A stretch of DNA of 8,409 nt from Nitrospira sp. UBA5699 (GCA_002420105.1 DIHJ01000049.1:1280-9688); one strand, 5' to 3'. Shown: positions 1 through 6,780, counted from the stretch's first letter. Notes: generated from the sequence alone by a model not told the origin. A program made the numbers and translations.

Positions 1-944
1 CTGAACGAACAGCCCATGGCGATCCTGGTTTCCACCATGCCGCCGACCATGAGCTTGAGCCCCGCCGCGAGCGTAAAGGCGGCGATGTCATGGGCCTCCA
101 CGACGCCGGTTTTCATGATTTTGATGTTGATGTAGTCGGCGGCGCCGCGTTCCACGACCCGTTGCGCATCACGGAGTGAGCGGACCGACTCGTCCGCGGC
201 AACGGGGATGCCGGTCTCCCGCCTGATTACGGCCAGCCCATCCAAGTCCTCGCGCGCAACCGGTTGCTCCAGCAAAACCATCTTCCCGCCGAACCGGGCG
301 ATCCCCCTGGCGAAGGCGAGACAGTCGTCGCGGGAGAATCCTTGGTTGCCGTCGCCGATAAAGGCGAGGCCGGGCAGCGCCCGGTGAACCGCTTCAAGCC
401 GCCGGATGTCCTCATCGACGTCATTGCCCACTTTCATCTTGAACAGGCGAAATCCCTTTTCGTACCAGCTTCGCGCCAGCGCGAGGGTCTTTGCGCGATC
501 GCAAATAGGAATGGTGATGTCGGTTTCGCGTTCCCGCAGGTCGGCGCCGCCCCACAATTTCCACAAAGGCAGATTCCGCGCCCGGCAGTGGGCGTCGATC
601 AGGGCGGTTTCCAGGGCACAACGCGCGGCGGGCTGCCCCGGCGCCTGCTCGCTCATGCCGCGAGCCGCATTACGGTACGCTTCCGCCGAGGAACCCAGCA
701 GTGCGCGGCCGAGCCGGGCAAGGGCCGCCAGGCAGGACTCCCGGGTTTCGCCTCCGACTTCGGGAAAAGGGGCGGCTTCCCCATAGCCCTGCGCGCCGTT
801 CGCCAACGTGATGCGGACGAACACGTTCTCCGCGACGGTACGGGCGCCTGTGGCTACCACGAAAGGATCCGTGAGAGGAATGTCGACGGGCCAGAAGTCG
901 ATGGTCTCGATGCGTTGCGCGGCGGCGGTCATAGCGGCCGGCAT
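1..944 (-). CDS. Dipeptide (L-Ala-D/L-Glu) epimerase, enolase superfamily; 3' end cut by window edge
   Basis: Translating the minus strand from 944 gives 314 open codons running off the window at base 1. The protein is an enolase-superfamily member of the muconate-lactonizing subgroup. Seen directly: catalytic-base motif K169-M-K171, metal ligands D198 (in GDGNQG), E226 (in LEQPV) and D251 (in ADES), second base K275 (in NIKIMK), and a GGMVETR strand near the cut. The spacings from D198 to K275 (28, 25, 24) are those I recall for Bacillus Ala-Glu epimerase. Family knowledge: these enzymes epimerise L-Ala-D-Glu to L-Ala-L-Glu during murein-peptide recycling, in the cytoplasm. The substrate-binding DxD motif should lie about 77 residues after D251, outside the window, so the exact dipeptide specificity cannot be judged. 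Related alternatives are o-succinylbenzoate synthase or another dipeptide epimerase. The start is uncertain: ATG at 944 and ATG at 932 are in frame and neither has a clear Shine-Dalgarno. It is divergent from ydbH. Confidence 0.88.
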   Translation of the reverse strand, partial: MPAAMTAAAQRIETIDFWPVDIPLTDPFVVATGARTVAENVFVRITLANGAQGYGEAAPFPEVGGETRESCLAALARLGRALLGSSAEAYRNAARGMSEQAPGQPAARCALETALIDAHCRARNLPLWKLWGGADLRERETDITIPICDRAKTLALARSWYEKGFRLFKMKVGNDVDEDIRRLEAVHRALPGLAFIGDGNQGFSRDDCLAFARGIARFGGKMVLLEQPVAREDLDGLAVIRRETGIPVAADESVRSLRDAQRVVERGAADYINIKIMKTGVVEAHDIAAFTLAAGLKLMVGGMVETRIAMGCSF

Positions 945-1031
945 CTTAACGGGAAATCAACGTAATGCCAATGCGGGACCGATCCGGCGGCGGTTGCGCG
1001 GGTCGGGACCGCCGCAAACCCGGACCGGCTC

Positions 1032-1037
1032 TTGACA
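1032..1037 (+). promoter_or_regulatory. Possible -35 box (TTGACA) upstream of ydbH
   Basis: A perfect TTGACA lies 53 bases before the chosen ydbH start, inside the 146-base divergent region between the epimerase and ydbH. No good -10 box follows at 16-18 bases (the hexamer at 17 bases is GGACAA), so this may be chance or may belong to an activator-dependent promoter. The rest of 945-1090 shows no clear terminator or repeat. Its position fits the need for a promoter driving the ydbH-ynbE-ydbL operon. Confidence 0.22.
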
Positions 1038-1074
1038 GTGCCGTACCACTTGCCGGACAACCACAGCCTGATGC

Positions 1075-1079
1075 GGAGG
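1075..1079 (+). promoter_or_regulatory. Ribosome binding site of ydbH (decides the start)
   Basis: GGAGG sits 11 bases before ATG 1091. The frame is open further back to an ATG at 965, but that one lacks a ribosome binding site and would add 42 Arg/Gly/Pro-rich residues ahead of the membrane anchor. A later in-frame ATG at 1112 also has no site. Confidence 0.6.
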
Positions 1080-1090
1080 CGGCCGGAGCG

Positions 1091-3874
1091 ATGCGCGATA
1101 CCTTTCGTCCCATGCGGATAACGGTCTTGGTGCTTCTCGGCGCGATCGGGCTGTGGCTGGCCCTGCCGTCGGTCGTCTCCGTCCTGATCGAGCGGTGGCT
1201 CGAACGACAGGGATATGAAGGGGTGGCCGTGACGCTCGGTCATCCCGGCTTGCGATCGATGACGGTGCCGAATGTCACGCTGGCCCGGCGGCTCACGGGT
1301 GAAATCATCACGCTCTCCCTCAAGGAAAGTCAGGCGCAATACACGCTCCTGGGTTTGCTGGCCGGACGCATCGAGTTGATCGTGCTGCCCGATCTCTTGA
1401 TCGAGATCAGGATCGCGCGCGACGCCCCGACCGGAGATCAGGCCCCGTCCGGGGAGGTCTCTCCGGACGCGCCCGACTCTTTTTTCAACGTCCTGACCGC
1501 CAGCGATCTCGTGCAGCGGATCCCGCTCCTCCCCTGTGATGAGTTGCGTATCGGACAGGTGAGAATCTTTCGTGAGCAGGCCACCGGACCCCTGCAGACC
1601 GTCATGATGACCGGGACGGTCAAGCAGGAGCGAGGCGGACTGGCGGCCGAGGTGCTCATCCAGGGCGGCGCCACGATTCCCTACGAGCTGCGTGTGACCG
1701 GGCAGTCCGCCAGCGATATGTTGGTCCAATTGCGGGCCGCGCAGCCGGATGCCGCGCCGATTGTTCTGTGGCGGTCCGAGTCGGTCCGCAAGGACGAACT
1801 GGTGCGGCTCAAAGGGGTGGCGGAAGTCAATGTGAAGGAACTCGCACCGTTCCTGGCTCTCGCCGTTCCGATCGGATCAGATTTGCAGCAGGTCACCGGG
1901 AGCGTGACGGTCCACTGGGCGGGCACCGCCGCCTCAACCGTACCGGTGGCCTCCCTGTGGAAGGATGCCGGTACGGAAGTGCAGGCGACCGTGCAAGTCA
2001 GTGCGGCCCTGCCCGAGTTGAGAGGCTTCGGGCGGGATATCGCCATCAAGATGACCGGTACGCTGACAGGGAATGCCCAAAGGCTTCTGTGGACGGTTAC
2101 TCCAGGAACTCTGGTGGCGGCCAGGGTGGATGCCGTGAAGATGTATGCCTCGAAGCCGCTCCAAGGGATGATCCGGCCGGGGCTGCAGCCATTTGCCGTC
2201 GAGAGTCCACAGGAAGCGAGAGGGGAACTCTTCTGGACGGAAACGCCCGCCCGCTTCACCGCAACGGGACCTCTGACGGTGTCCTACGGCTCGGCGGGGG
2301 GGCCGGCTCATGTCGAACTCGTGGGGGTGCGGCTCTCCGGTCGCGGGGGCCGTATCGACCAGGCGGAAGGAAGCTTTCGCCTGGAAGGCGGCCTGTCCCG
2401 CCCGCTCAGCGAGCGCTGGGGGCTGAAGCAGGCGGGCGGTAAGTTTCACGGGACGGTGACGCTCAGCGGGTCCGAGGTCCGCGGTGAGATTCTGCCTTCT
2501 TCGGCCGTCACCTTCGAGGAGTTCCGGCGGGATTCGGTATCGGTCGCCCGGGGGACGGCACAGTTGTCGGAGCCCCTGCCGGTTCACTTCGATCTTCCAA
2601 GCGGCCGTTGGAAGGCGGGGCCCGGCACGTTCTCGCTGCGCCTTCCGCCGGTGGATCTGGCCGGAGGCCGGGTGACGACGCGACAGACGATGCTCAGGCT
2701 GGAGGAGTCGGAGGGCTCTTCCACGACCTGGAAAATCCGGACGACGGGGAGTCTTCAGGGCCTCGTGCTCAGGCAATCCGAGCGCCTGACCCTGCCGATG
2801 GACGTTGTGGTGCGCATGACCGCGGACCCCGTCGCAATTGCGGCCGATGTGCAGGCATACAGCCAGGACAAGGCGGTGACGGGAGCGGCGAAGCTGGCGC
2901 ATACGTTGGCGACCGGGCGCGGCACCTTGCACGGCACGCTCGGTCCCGTGACATTCGACCGGGCATCCTTTCGATTACGGCAGCTGCTGACTCCGTGGCC
3001 CTATCCGGTCGATGTGACCAAAGGAACCGCGGCCGCCGCATTCGACGTCGTCTGGGCGGAGGATGCGCGGCATCGCGCGCGGGTGCAGACCGGATCGGCC
3101 GAAGTCGTCGTTGACCGATTGGCCGGTCAGTATCGCGAGATCATGTTTGCCGGACTGACGACGAAGGTGAATCTGAGCGTCGGGGGAGAAGAATCCGCCG
3201 TAATCCTGGATCCCGCGGAGGTCCGGGTCGCGTCGATGAACACCGGGGTGGACGTCGGCGACATTGCGTTGACGGTTCAGGGAGCGTGGGATTTGCGTGA
3301 GGCGCTGCCGGTCGTGGAGGTGCGGGATTTCAGCTGCAAACTGCTGGGAGGCGTGGTGACAAGCCGGGGATTGCGCGCGGATCTCTCGCGTCCGCCGCAC
3401 GTCGTCACGTTGGCGATCCGGCAGCTCGATCTGCAACAGGTCTTGAGCCTGGAGCAGCAGAAAGGGTTGCAGGGGACCGGTTTGCTGGACGGAGCGGTTC
3501 CCGTCACGGTCACCCCGCGCGGGATCAGCGTCAAGGACGGGCAACTCGAGGCAAGACCTCCCGGCGGGGTGATTCGATACGGGGCGTCGCCGGAGACGAC
3601 CAAGGCGGTCACCCAGGCCAACGCCAACATGCGGCTGGTCCTGCAGGCCCTCAGCAACTTTCATTATAATGTGCTACAAGTAGGCGCGCAGTATCAGGAC
3701 GACGGCACGTTGAATTTGAAGGCGCGGCTTGAAGGGAGGAATCCCGATCAGAAGAAAAGCCCGCCGATTCACTTCAACCTCACGGTTCAGGAGAATATTC
3801 CGGCGTTGTTGAAAAGCTTACGCCTCGTGCAGGACATCGAAGACTCCGTCCAGAAGAAATTCGCGAAGCCCTAA
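1091..3874 (+). CDS. ydbH: YdbH family intermembrane phospholipid transport protein (AsmA-like)
   Basis: A 927-residue protein, close to the roughly 880 of E. coli YdbH. Residues 9-32 form an uncleaved inner-membrane anchor (start RITVLVLLGAIGLWLAL). A very long periplasmic body of alternating beta strands follows, with repeated amphipathic patterns and almost no cysteine, as expected for the lipid-conducting beta-groove of AsmA-like proteins. The C-terminal 130 residues carry the YdbH domain (Pfam name 'dicarboxylate transport', historical): a GxLDGxVPV strand near 798, NFHYNVL at 856-862, a G-x-NP turn at 884-885, then FNLTVQENIPALLKSL and a final helix. Family knowledge: E. coli YdbH acts redundantly with TamB and YhdP in moving phospholipids from inner to outer membrane, partnered by YnbE and YdbL; both partners follow here, which strongly supports the call. 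The transport role in this organism is inferred. The start at 1091 rests on a GGAGG site; an in-frame ATG at 965 is less likely. Confidence 0.9.
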   Translation: MRDTFRPMRITVLVLLGAIGLWLALPSVVSVLIERWLERQGYEGVAVTLGHPGLRSMTVPNVTLARRLTGEIITLSLKESQAQYTLLGLLAGRIELIVLPDLLIEIRIARDAPTGDQAPSGEVSPDAPDSFFNVLTASDLVQRIPLLPCDELRIGQVRIFREQATGPLQTVMMTGTVKQERGGLAAEVLIQGGATIPYELRVTGQSASDMLVQLRAAQPDAAPIVLWRSESVRKDELVRLKGVAEVNVKELAPFLALAVPIGSDLQQVTGSVTVHWAGTAASTVPVASLWKDAGTEVQATVQVSAALPELRGFGRDIAIKMTGTLTGNAQRLLWTVTPGTLVAARVDAVKMYASKPLQGMIRPGLQPFAVESPQEARGELFWTETPARFTATGPLTVSYGSAGGPAHVELVGVRLSGRGGRIDQAEGSFRLEGGLSRPLSERWGLKQAGGKFHGTVTLSGSEVRGEILPSSAVTFEEFRRDSVSVARGTAQLSEPLPVHFDLPSGRWKAGPGTFSLRLPPVDLAGGRVTTRQTMLRLEESEGSSTTWKIRTTGSLQGLVLRQSERLTLPMDVVVRMTADPVAIAADVQAYSQDKAVTGAAKLAHTLATGRGTLHGTLGPVTFDRASFRLRQLLTPWPYPVDVTKGTAAAAFDVVWAEDARHRARVQTGSAEVVVDRLAGQYREIMFAGLTTKVNLSVGGEESAVILDPAEVRVASMNTGVDVGDIALTVQGAWDLREALPVVEVRDFSCKLLGGVVTSRGLRADLSRPPHVVTLAIRQLDLQQVLSLEQQKGLQGTGLLDGAVPVTVTPRGISVKDGQLEARPPGGVIRYGASPETTKAVTQANANMRLVLQALSNFHYNVLQVGAQYQDDGTLNLKARLEGRNPDQKKSPPIHFNLTVQENIPALLKSLRLVQDIEDSVQKKFAKP

Positions 3875-3891
3875 CCTCGACGAGGACGACG

Positions 3892-4101
3892 ATGCGGGGA
3901 AAAACGAGAAAGACGGTCGCGGCGACGTGGCTGGCCGCAGGCGCGGCGGTGATCGTCTGGGGTTGTACTCCGCGCGTGGAGGTTGCGGCGCCGGAGAAGC
4001 CGATCACGATCAACCTGAACGTGAAGATCGACCATGAAATTCGGGTGAAGGTCGACAAAGAGCTCGACGAAGTGCTGTCGAGCGAAAGCGGGTTGTTTTA
4101 G
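3892..4101 (+). CDS. ynbE: YnbE family outer-membrane lipoprotein
   Basis: A 69-residue lipoprotein. Lys/Arg-rich residues 1-7 and a hydrophobic stretch 9-23 lead to a lipobox VWGC with the lipidated Cys at position 25. The mature part starts CTPRVEVAAPEKPITIN and continues through a NVKIDHEI strand to a C-terminal SGLF. From memory this matches E. coli YnbE almost residue for residue over the mature part, apart from a longer signal peptide here. Trp at position -2 of the lipobox is unusual; Thr at +2 is compatible with export to the outer membrane by Lol. Family knowledge: YnbE copies stack by beta strands onto the end of YdbH and complete the bridge to the outer membrane. GAGGA at 3882-3886, five bases before ATG, is the ribosome binding site. 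It lies 17 bases after ydbH and 20 before ydbL, so the three are probably co-transcribed. Confidence 0.93.
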   Translation: MRGKTRKTVAATWLAAGAAVIVWGCTPRVEVAAPEKPITINLNVKIDHEIRVKVDKELDEVLSSESGLF

Positions 4102-4111
4102 GCCGGTTCAT

Positions 4112-4116
4112 GGAGG
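4112..4116 (+). promoter_or_regulatory. Ribosome binding site of ydbL (decides the start)
   Basis: GGAGG lies five bases before ATG 4122. It overlaps the earlier in-frame ATG at 4110, which has no site of its own, so 4122 is taken as the start. Confidence 0.7.
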
Positions 4117-4121
4117 CGGTC

Positions 4122-4457
4122 ATGTGGAGAACGTATCTGACAGCGGCGGTCGGCGTCGTCCTGCTCTTGCTCGCGGTGCTGTCGCCTGCCGGCGCCATCT
4201 CGCTTGAGGAGGCCAAAGCCAAAGGCTTGGTGGGGGAGAAACCGAACGGCTATCTGGGCGCGGTCAATCCTGCCAATCCGGAAGCAGCGGCGTTGACGAA
4301 CGACGTGAACCAGAAGCGCCGCCAAGCCTACGAAGACATTGCGAAGCGGAACCGGACGTCGCTTGATGCGGTTGAAGCCCTTGCCGGAGAAAAGGCGATT
4401 CAGAACACCAGGCCGGGAAACTATGTGGAAGGTCCCGGCGGGTGGATGAAAAAGTAA
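4122..4457 (+). CDS. ydbL: YdbL family (DUF1318) periplasmic protein
   Basis: A 111-residue secreted protein. Residues 1-25 are a Sec signal peptide (MWR, then a Val/Leu-rich core, cleavage after SPAGA). The mature protein has the DUF1318 layout: SLEEAKAKGLVGE, a GYLGAV segment, a central helix with NDVNQKRR, and the closing signature RPGNYV-x4-GGWMKK (97-111), close to the C-terminal signature of E. coli YdbL. Family knowledge: YdbL is encoded with YdbH and YnbE and helps control assembly of the YdbH-YnbE bridge, perhaps as a chaperone-like factor for YnbE. It is the last gene of the operon. Its stop is six bases from the stop of the convergent molybdoenzyme, and I see no intrinsic terminator between them. 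An upstream ATG at 4110 would add four residues but has no ribosome binding site. Confidence 0.92.
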   Translation: MWRTYLTAAVGVVLLLLAVLSPAGAISLEEAKAKGLVGEKPNGYLGAVNPANPEAAALTNDVNQKRRQAYEDIAKRNRTSLDAVEALAGEKAIQNTRPGNYVEGPGGWMKK

Positions 4458-4463
4458 CGGCAC

Positions 4464-5108
4464 TCAGGCGTAACGATCGTTGAGGAAGGGGAGCGCCGTG
4501 TTCGAGTAGCCGCGAACTTCCCAGAATCCCTTCTCATCCTTGTCCGAAAACGTGATCTCCTTCACCCACTTCGCGCCTTTCCAGGCATACCGTTTCGGTA
4601 CGATGACCCGCACCGGCCCTCCGTGCTCCCTGGTGAGCGGGTTGCCGTTCCACTTGTAGGTCAGCAACACATCGTCGTCGTCGCAGGCCTCCAGCGGGAG
4701 GTTGGTCGTATAGTCGTCGTACGACTTGAAGAGGACGAATTTGGCGAGGGAGAGCGGTTTTACCACGGAGATGATGTGCTTGAAACTGACCCCTTCCCAT
4801 TCGTTGTCGAACCGGCTCCATGACGTGACGCAGTGAAAATCCGAAACATCCCGGAATTGCGGTTGGGCCAAGAATTGTTCCCAGGTCCAGGTGACGGGAC
4901 GGGCGACGAATCCGCCGATCGTGATCGTCCATTCGGAAAGCGGGATCTCCGGTTTGTGCCCGAGATCCAGCACGGGAAACGTTTCGACGAGATGCTGCCC
5001 CGGCGGGAGCCGATCGTCCCCCTGTTCAAACACTTCACGTTCTTCTCCGCCGCGACGGGCTTTGGCCCACTGCTCTTTGGTTCTGGTCAAACGGGTCGAT
5101 TCATCCAT
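4464..5108 (-). CDS. Sulfite oxidase-like molybdopterin-dependent oxidoreductase (cytoplasmic)
   Basis: A 214-residue single-domain protein of the oxidoreductase molybdopterin-binding family (COG2041 type). C93, in DFHCVTSWSR, is the expected molybdenum-ligating cysteine. Cofactor-binding elements follow: W104-E-G-V107, a SYDDYTTNLPLE loop, HGGPVR at 162-167 and the P171-x2-Y-x2-K-x2-KW181 segment. It is about the length of the short bacterial sulfite-oxidase-like proteins (YuiH type) and lacks the dimerisation domain of true sulfite oxidases, a heme domain and any signal or Tat peptide, so it should be cytoplasmic. MsrP/YedY is thus less likely, because it is Tat-exported. Substrate and electron partner cannot be read from the sequence; no cytochrome or MsrQ-like partner is adjacent. 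AGGAGG (5116-5121) seven bases ahead of the ATG makes the start secure. The gene converges on ydbL and diverges from the EF-hand gene. Confidence 0.9.
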   Translation of the reverse strand: MDESTRLTRTKEQWAKARRGGEEREVFEQGDDRLPPGQHLVETFPVLDLGHKPEIPLSEWTITIGGFVARPVTWTWEQFLAQPQFRDVSDFHCVTSWSRFDNEWEGVSFKHIISVVKPLSLAKFVLFKSYDDYTTNLPLEACDDDDVLLTYKWNGNPLTREHGGPVRVIVPKRYAWKGAKWVKEITFSDKDEKGFWEVRGYSNTALPFLNDRYA

Positions 5109-5115
5109 GGGTCGG

Positions 5116-5121
5116 CCTCCT
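5116..5121 (-). promoter_or_regulatory. Strong ribosome binding site of the molybdoenzyme gene
   Basis: The minus strand reads AGGAGG seven bases before ATG 5108, a consensus Shine-Dalgarno. The remaining divergent region, about 140 bases up to 5262, must hold promoters for both flanking genes. I see only weak hexamers there (for example TACACT at 5228-5233 on the plus strand) and make no firm promoter call. Confidence 0.75.
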
Positions 5122-5262
5122 GGGACAGAGTAGGATAGATAGGCGGTCTCTTACAAGCGGGATACGCCTCGCCGTCGAGGGAGCGCCGCCGAAATCCTTG
5201 TCTTGCTTGGACATGCGGGGTACCTGATACACTTAAGCCTGTCCGTATCGCAGGGGAGAGGC

Positions 5263-5820
5263 ATGAAGACGAAGCGGCCGGATCTGACGGTATTAGCCTG
5301 TTCGGTCATCCTGGTCTGGGCAGCGACGGGACAGGCTCAGGCTGCTCAGAAGAAGGCCAAGGAGTCGGCTCCGGCCCCTGTGTCCGCTCGCCCTCACAAG
5401 CCTCTGCCGGAGACGGCACAGAAGACCGCAGGTCCCTGGACGGGGAAAGCCGCCATACCCCTTGTCTCCGAGCGGCAGCCCGAACGTGCGCAGAAAGAAG
5501 CCGGGCGAGTGCCGTCGGAGGCCAAGATGACCGACCGAACAGGCCGCCGCCACGTAAAGGTTCGTAAGCGGGTTGCGCCAAAAGCTCTGGTGCGGCCCCG
5601 AACCGATCTCATGCACCACGGCCTGCTTGAGGACCGGCGCCGCTATGATCCGCGTCTCGACACCCGCACGGACGGCGTGCCGAGCCCGCAGATCTCCGAG
5701 CTCGTGCATGATCATTTCCAGGAGCTGGATCGAAACCGGGACGGGAAAATCGATCCGCTCGAGCGGGCCGTCGGCCGTCTCGATATCGATCGCGATCTCC
5801 ACAGCCGCCAGCCCCGATAA
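5263..5820 (+). CDS. Secreted EF-hand calcium-binding protein, function unknown
   Basis: A 185-residue protein. Residues 1-27 form a Sec signal peptide (basic MKTKR, hydrophobic 8-21, predicted cut after AQA). Cys13 sits after VLA and could be mistaken for a lipobox, but the hydrophobic core before it is too short. Residues 28-135 are a low-complexity, basic, Pro/Ala/Lys/Arg-rich segment without recognisable fold. The C-terminus has a textbook EF-hand loop, DRNRDGKIDPLE (156-167), with Asp, Asn, Asp, Ile, Asp and Glu at the expected positions, preceded by helix ISELVHDHFQEL. A second loop-like stretch, DIDRD at 174-178, lacks the Gly and the final Glu, and the protein ends at 185. Calcium binding is inferred from the motif; the role is unknown. 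GGGGAG at 5253-5258 supports ATG 5263 over an in-frame start further upstream (5203) that would bury the signal peptide. It may be a single-gene unit. Confidence 0.78.
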   Translation: MKTKRPDLTVLACSVILVWAATGQAQAAQKKAKESAPAPVSARPHKPLPETAQKTAGPWTGKAAIPLVSERQPERAQKEAGRVPSEAKMTDRTGRRHVKVRKRVAPKALVRPRTDLMHHGLLEDRRRYDPRLDTRTDGVPSPQISELVHDHFQELDRNRDGKIDPLERAVGRLDIDRDLHSRQPR

Positions 5821-5892
5821 CATCCGTTCGGTCTCACGTTCGTTCACCCCGGCGATCCGCCGCGACCTCCGTCCATCGGATACTCTCCTCCC

Positions 5893-5912
5893 CGCGGTAG
5901 GGCCCTGCCGCG
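5893..5912 (+). other. GC-rich hairpin between the EF-hand and TVP38 genes
   Basis: CGCGGTAG and CTGCCGCG flank a GGCC loop, giving an eight-pair stem with one G-U pair in RNA. No T-run follows, so it is not a standard intrinsic terminator. It lies 73 bases after the EF-hand stop and 87 before the TVP38 start, in a 179-base gap (5821-5999) in which I see no convincing gene. It could halt or stabilise the upstream transcript or be incidental in GC-rich DNA. Confidence 0.35.
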
Positions 5913-5987
5913 CGCCCATCTCCTCCGGCCTGTAAGAAGCCGTGAGACCGACCGACTGACGGCTACGTACCGACATTGACAGCCGGG

Positions 5988-5994
5988 AAAGGAG
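5988..5994 (+). promoter_or_regulatory. Ribosome binding site of the TVP38 gene (decides the start)
   Basis: AAAGGAG lies five bases before ATG 6000. The frame is open back to a TTG at 5976, which has no such site. The TTGACA at 5976-5981 resembles a -35 box but is too close to the gene to serve it. Confidence 0.75.
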
Positions 5995-5999
5995 CCTCC

Positions 6000-6737
6000 A
6001 TGATACGCGATCAGATGACCATGGCAGACGAGATATCGGCAGCTGAACCCGCCGGCAGAGCGACAGGCGGAAAAATCGTCATCGCGCTGGTCATCGCCTG
6101 TGCGGTCGGCGCGTTCTTTTACTTCGATCTCGGCCGCGTGCTTTCTCTTGACGCGCTCAAGCAGAACCGCGATCAGCTCCTGGCCTTTACCGAGACCCAT
6201 TATGCCGCCTCGGTCGCGCTGTTCATCCTGGCCTATATCGCGGTCACGGGCTTGTCTCTTCCCGGGGCGGTGATTCTCACGCTCGCCGGCGGCTTCCTGT
6301 TCGGAGCCGTCTTCGGGACGCTCTTCGTAAACCTCGGGGCCACGAGCGGGGCGACGCTCGCATTTCTTGCCGCACGCTATCTGCTGCGCGACTGGGTCGA
6401 GCAGAAGTTCGGAAGGTGGGTGGAGCCGCTGCAGCAAGGATTCGCCAAGAACGCGTTCAGCTATTTGATGACGCTCCGGCTGATCCCGCTCTTTCCGTTT
6501 TTTGTCGTCAATCTCGTATCCGGGCTGACGCGGATGAGTGTCGGACGCTATGCCGCAGCCACGGCCCTGGGGATCATTCCCGGCTCGTTCGTCTATGCCT
6601 ATGCAGGCCGCCAGTTGGGCACGATCAACTCGCTGAAGGAAATCGCTTCCCCCCAGGTTATAGCGGCCTTCGTCCTGCTCGGGCTCCTGGCGCTGGTGCC
6701 GATCCTGTACAGGCGGTTCACGGCCAGACAGGCATGA
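6000..6737 (+). CDS. TVP38/TMEM64 family (VTT domain, DedA superfamily) membrane protein
   Basis: A 245-residue integral inner-membrane protein. A short polar N-terminus (1-24) is followed by membrane segments near 25-43, 71-95, 97-125, 154-175, 185-203 and 224-240. The VTT-domain hallmarks are present: GLSLPGAVILTLAGGFLFG (84-102), the glycine-rich LGATSGATLAFLAARY (112-127), the Arg/Pro-bearing re-entrant segment LRLIPLFPFFVVN (159-171) and the closing GIIPGSFVYAYAG (191-203). Family knowledge: VTT/DedA proteins are linked to lipid scrambling or transport across membranes and to membrane-potential-dependent traits; the substrate of bacterial TVP38-like members is mostly unproven. The next gene, 59 bases on, encodes an FAD-dependent disulfide oxidoreductase, and the two modules are fused into one protein in other bacteria. 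That implies a shared role, such as redox-driven handling of a membrane-associated substrate, which is inference. Confidence 0.92.
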   Translation: MIRDQMTMADEISAAEPAGRATGGKIVIALVIACAVGAFFYFDLGRVLSLDALKQNRDQLLAFTETHYAASVALFILAYIAVTGLSLPGAVILTLAGGFLFGAVFGTLFVNLGATSGATLAFLAARYLLRDWVEQKFGRWVEPLQQGFAKNAFSYLMTLRLIPLFPFFVVNLVSGLTRMSVGRYAAATALGIIPGSFVYAYAGRQLGTINSLKEIASPQVIAAFVLLGLLALVPILYRRFTARQA

Positions 6738-6780
6738 TTGCAGGCGTGAGCGTGAATCGTACGATATGAGACGGGCACGG

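Noticed and set aside
264..965. 233-codon plus-strand frame opposite the epimerase
   Set aside because: The minus strand encodes an enolase-superfamily protein with all expected catalytic residues in the visible part; the plus-strand product has no recognisable feature.
1934..2932. 332-codon open frame on the minus strand within ydbH
   Set aside because: Low-complexity Arg/Pro/Gln-rich product with no motif; it mirrors the GC-rich codons of ydbH.
3665..3670. Perfect TATAAT inside the 3' part of ydbH, a possible internal promoter for ynbE-ydbL
   Set aside because: No matching -35 at 16-18 bases, and the bases encode the conserved NFHYNVL segment of YdbH, which explains them.
4472..4481. Palindrome AACGATCGTT near the convergent stops
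   Set aside because: Lies in the last codons of the molybdoenzyme, has no loop and no T-run, and a ten-base palindrome is expected by chance.
5293..5976. 227-codon minus-strand frame spanning the EF-hand gene and the gap after it
   Set aside because: No ribosome binding site near the start and no domain; the plus-strand gene has a signal peptide and EF-hand in the right places.
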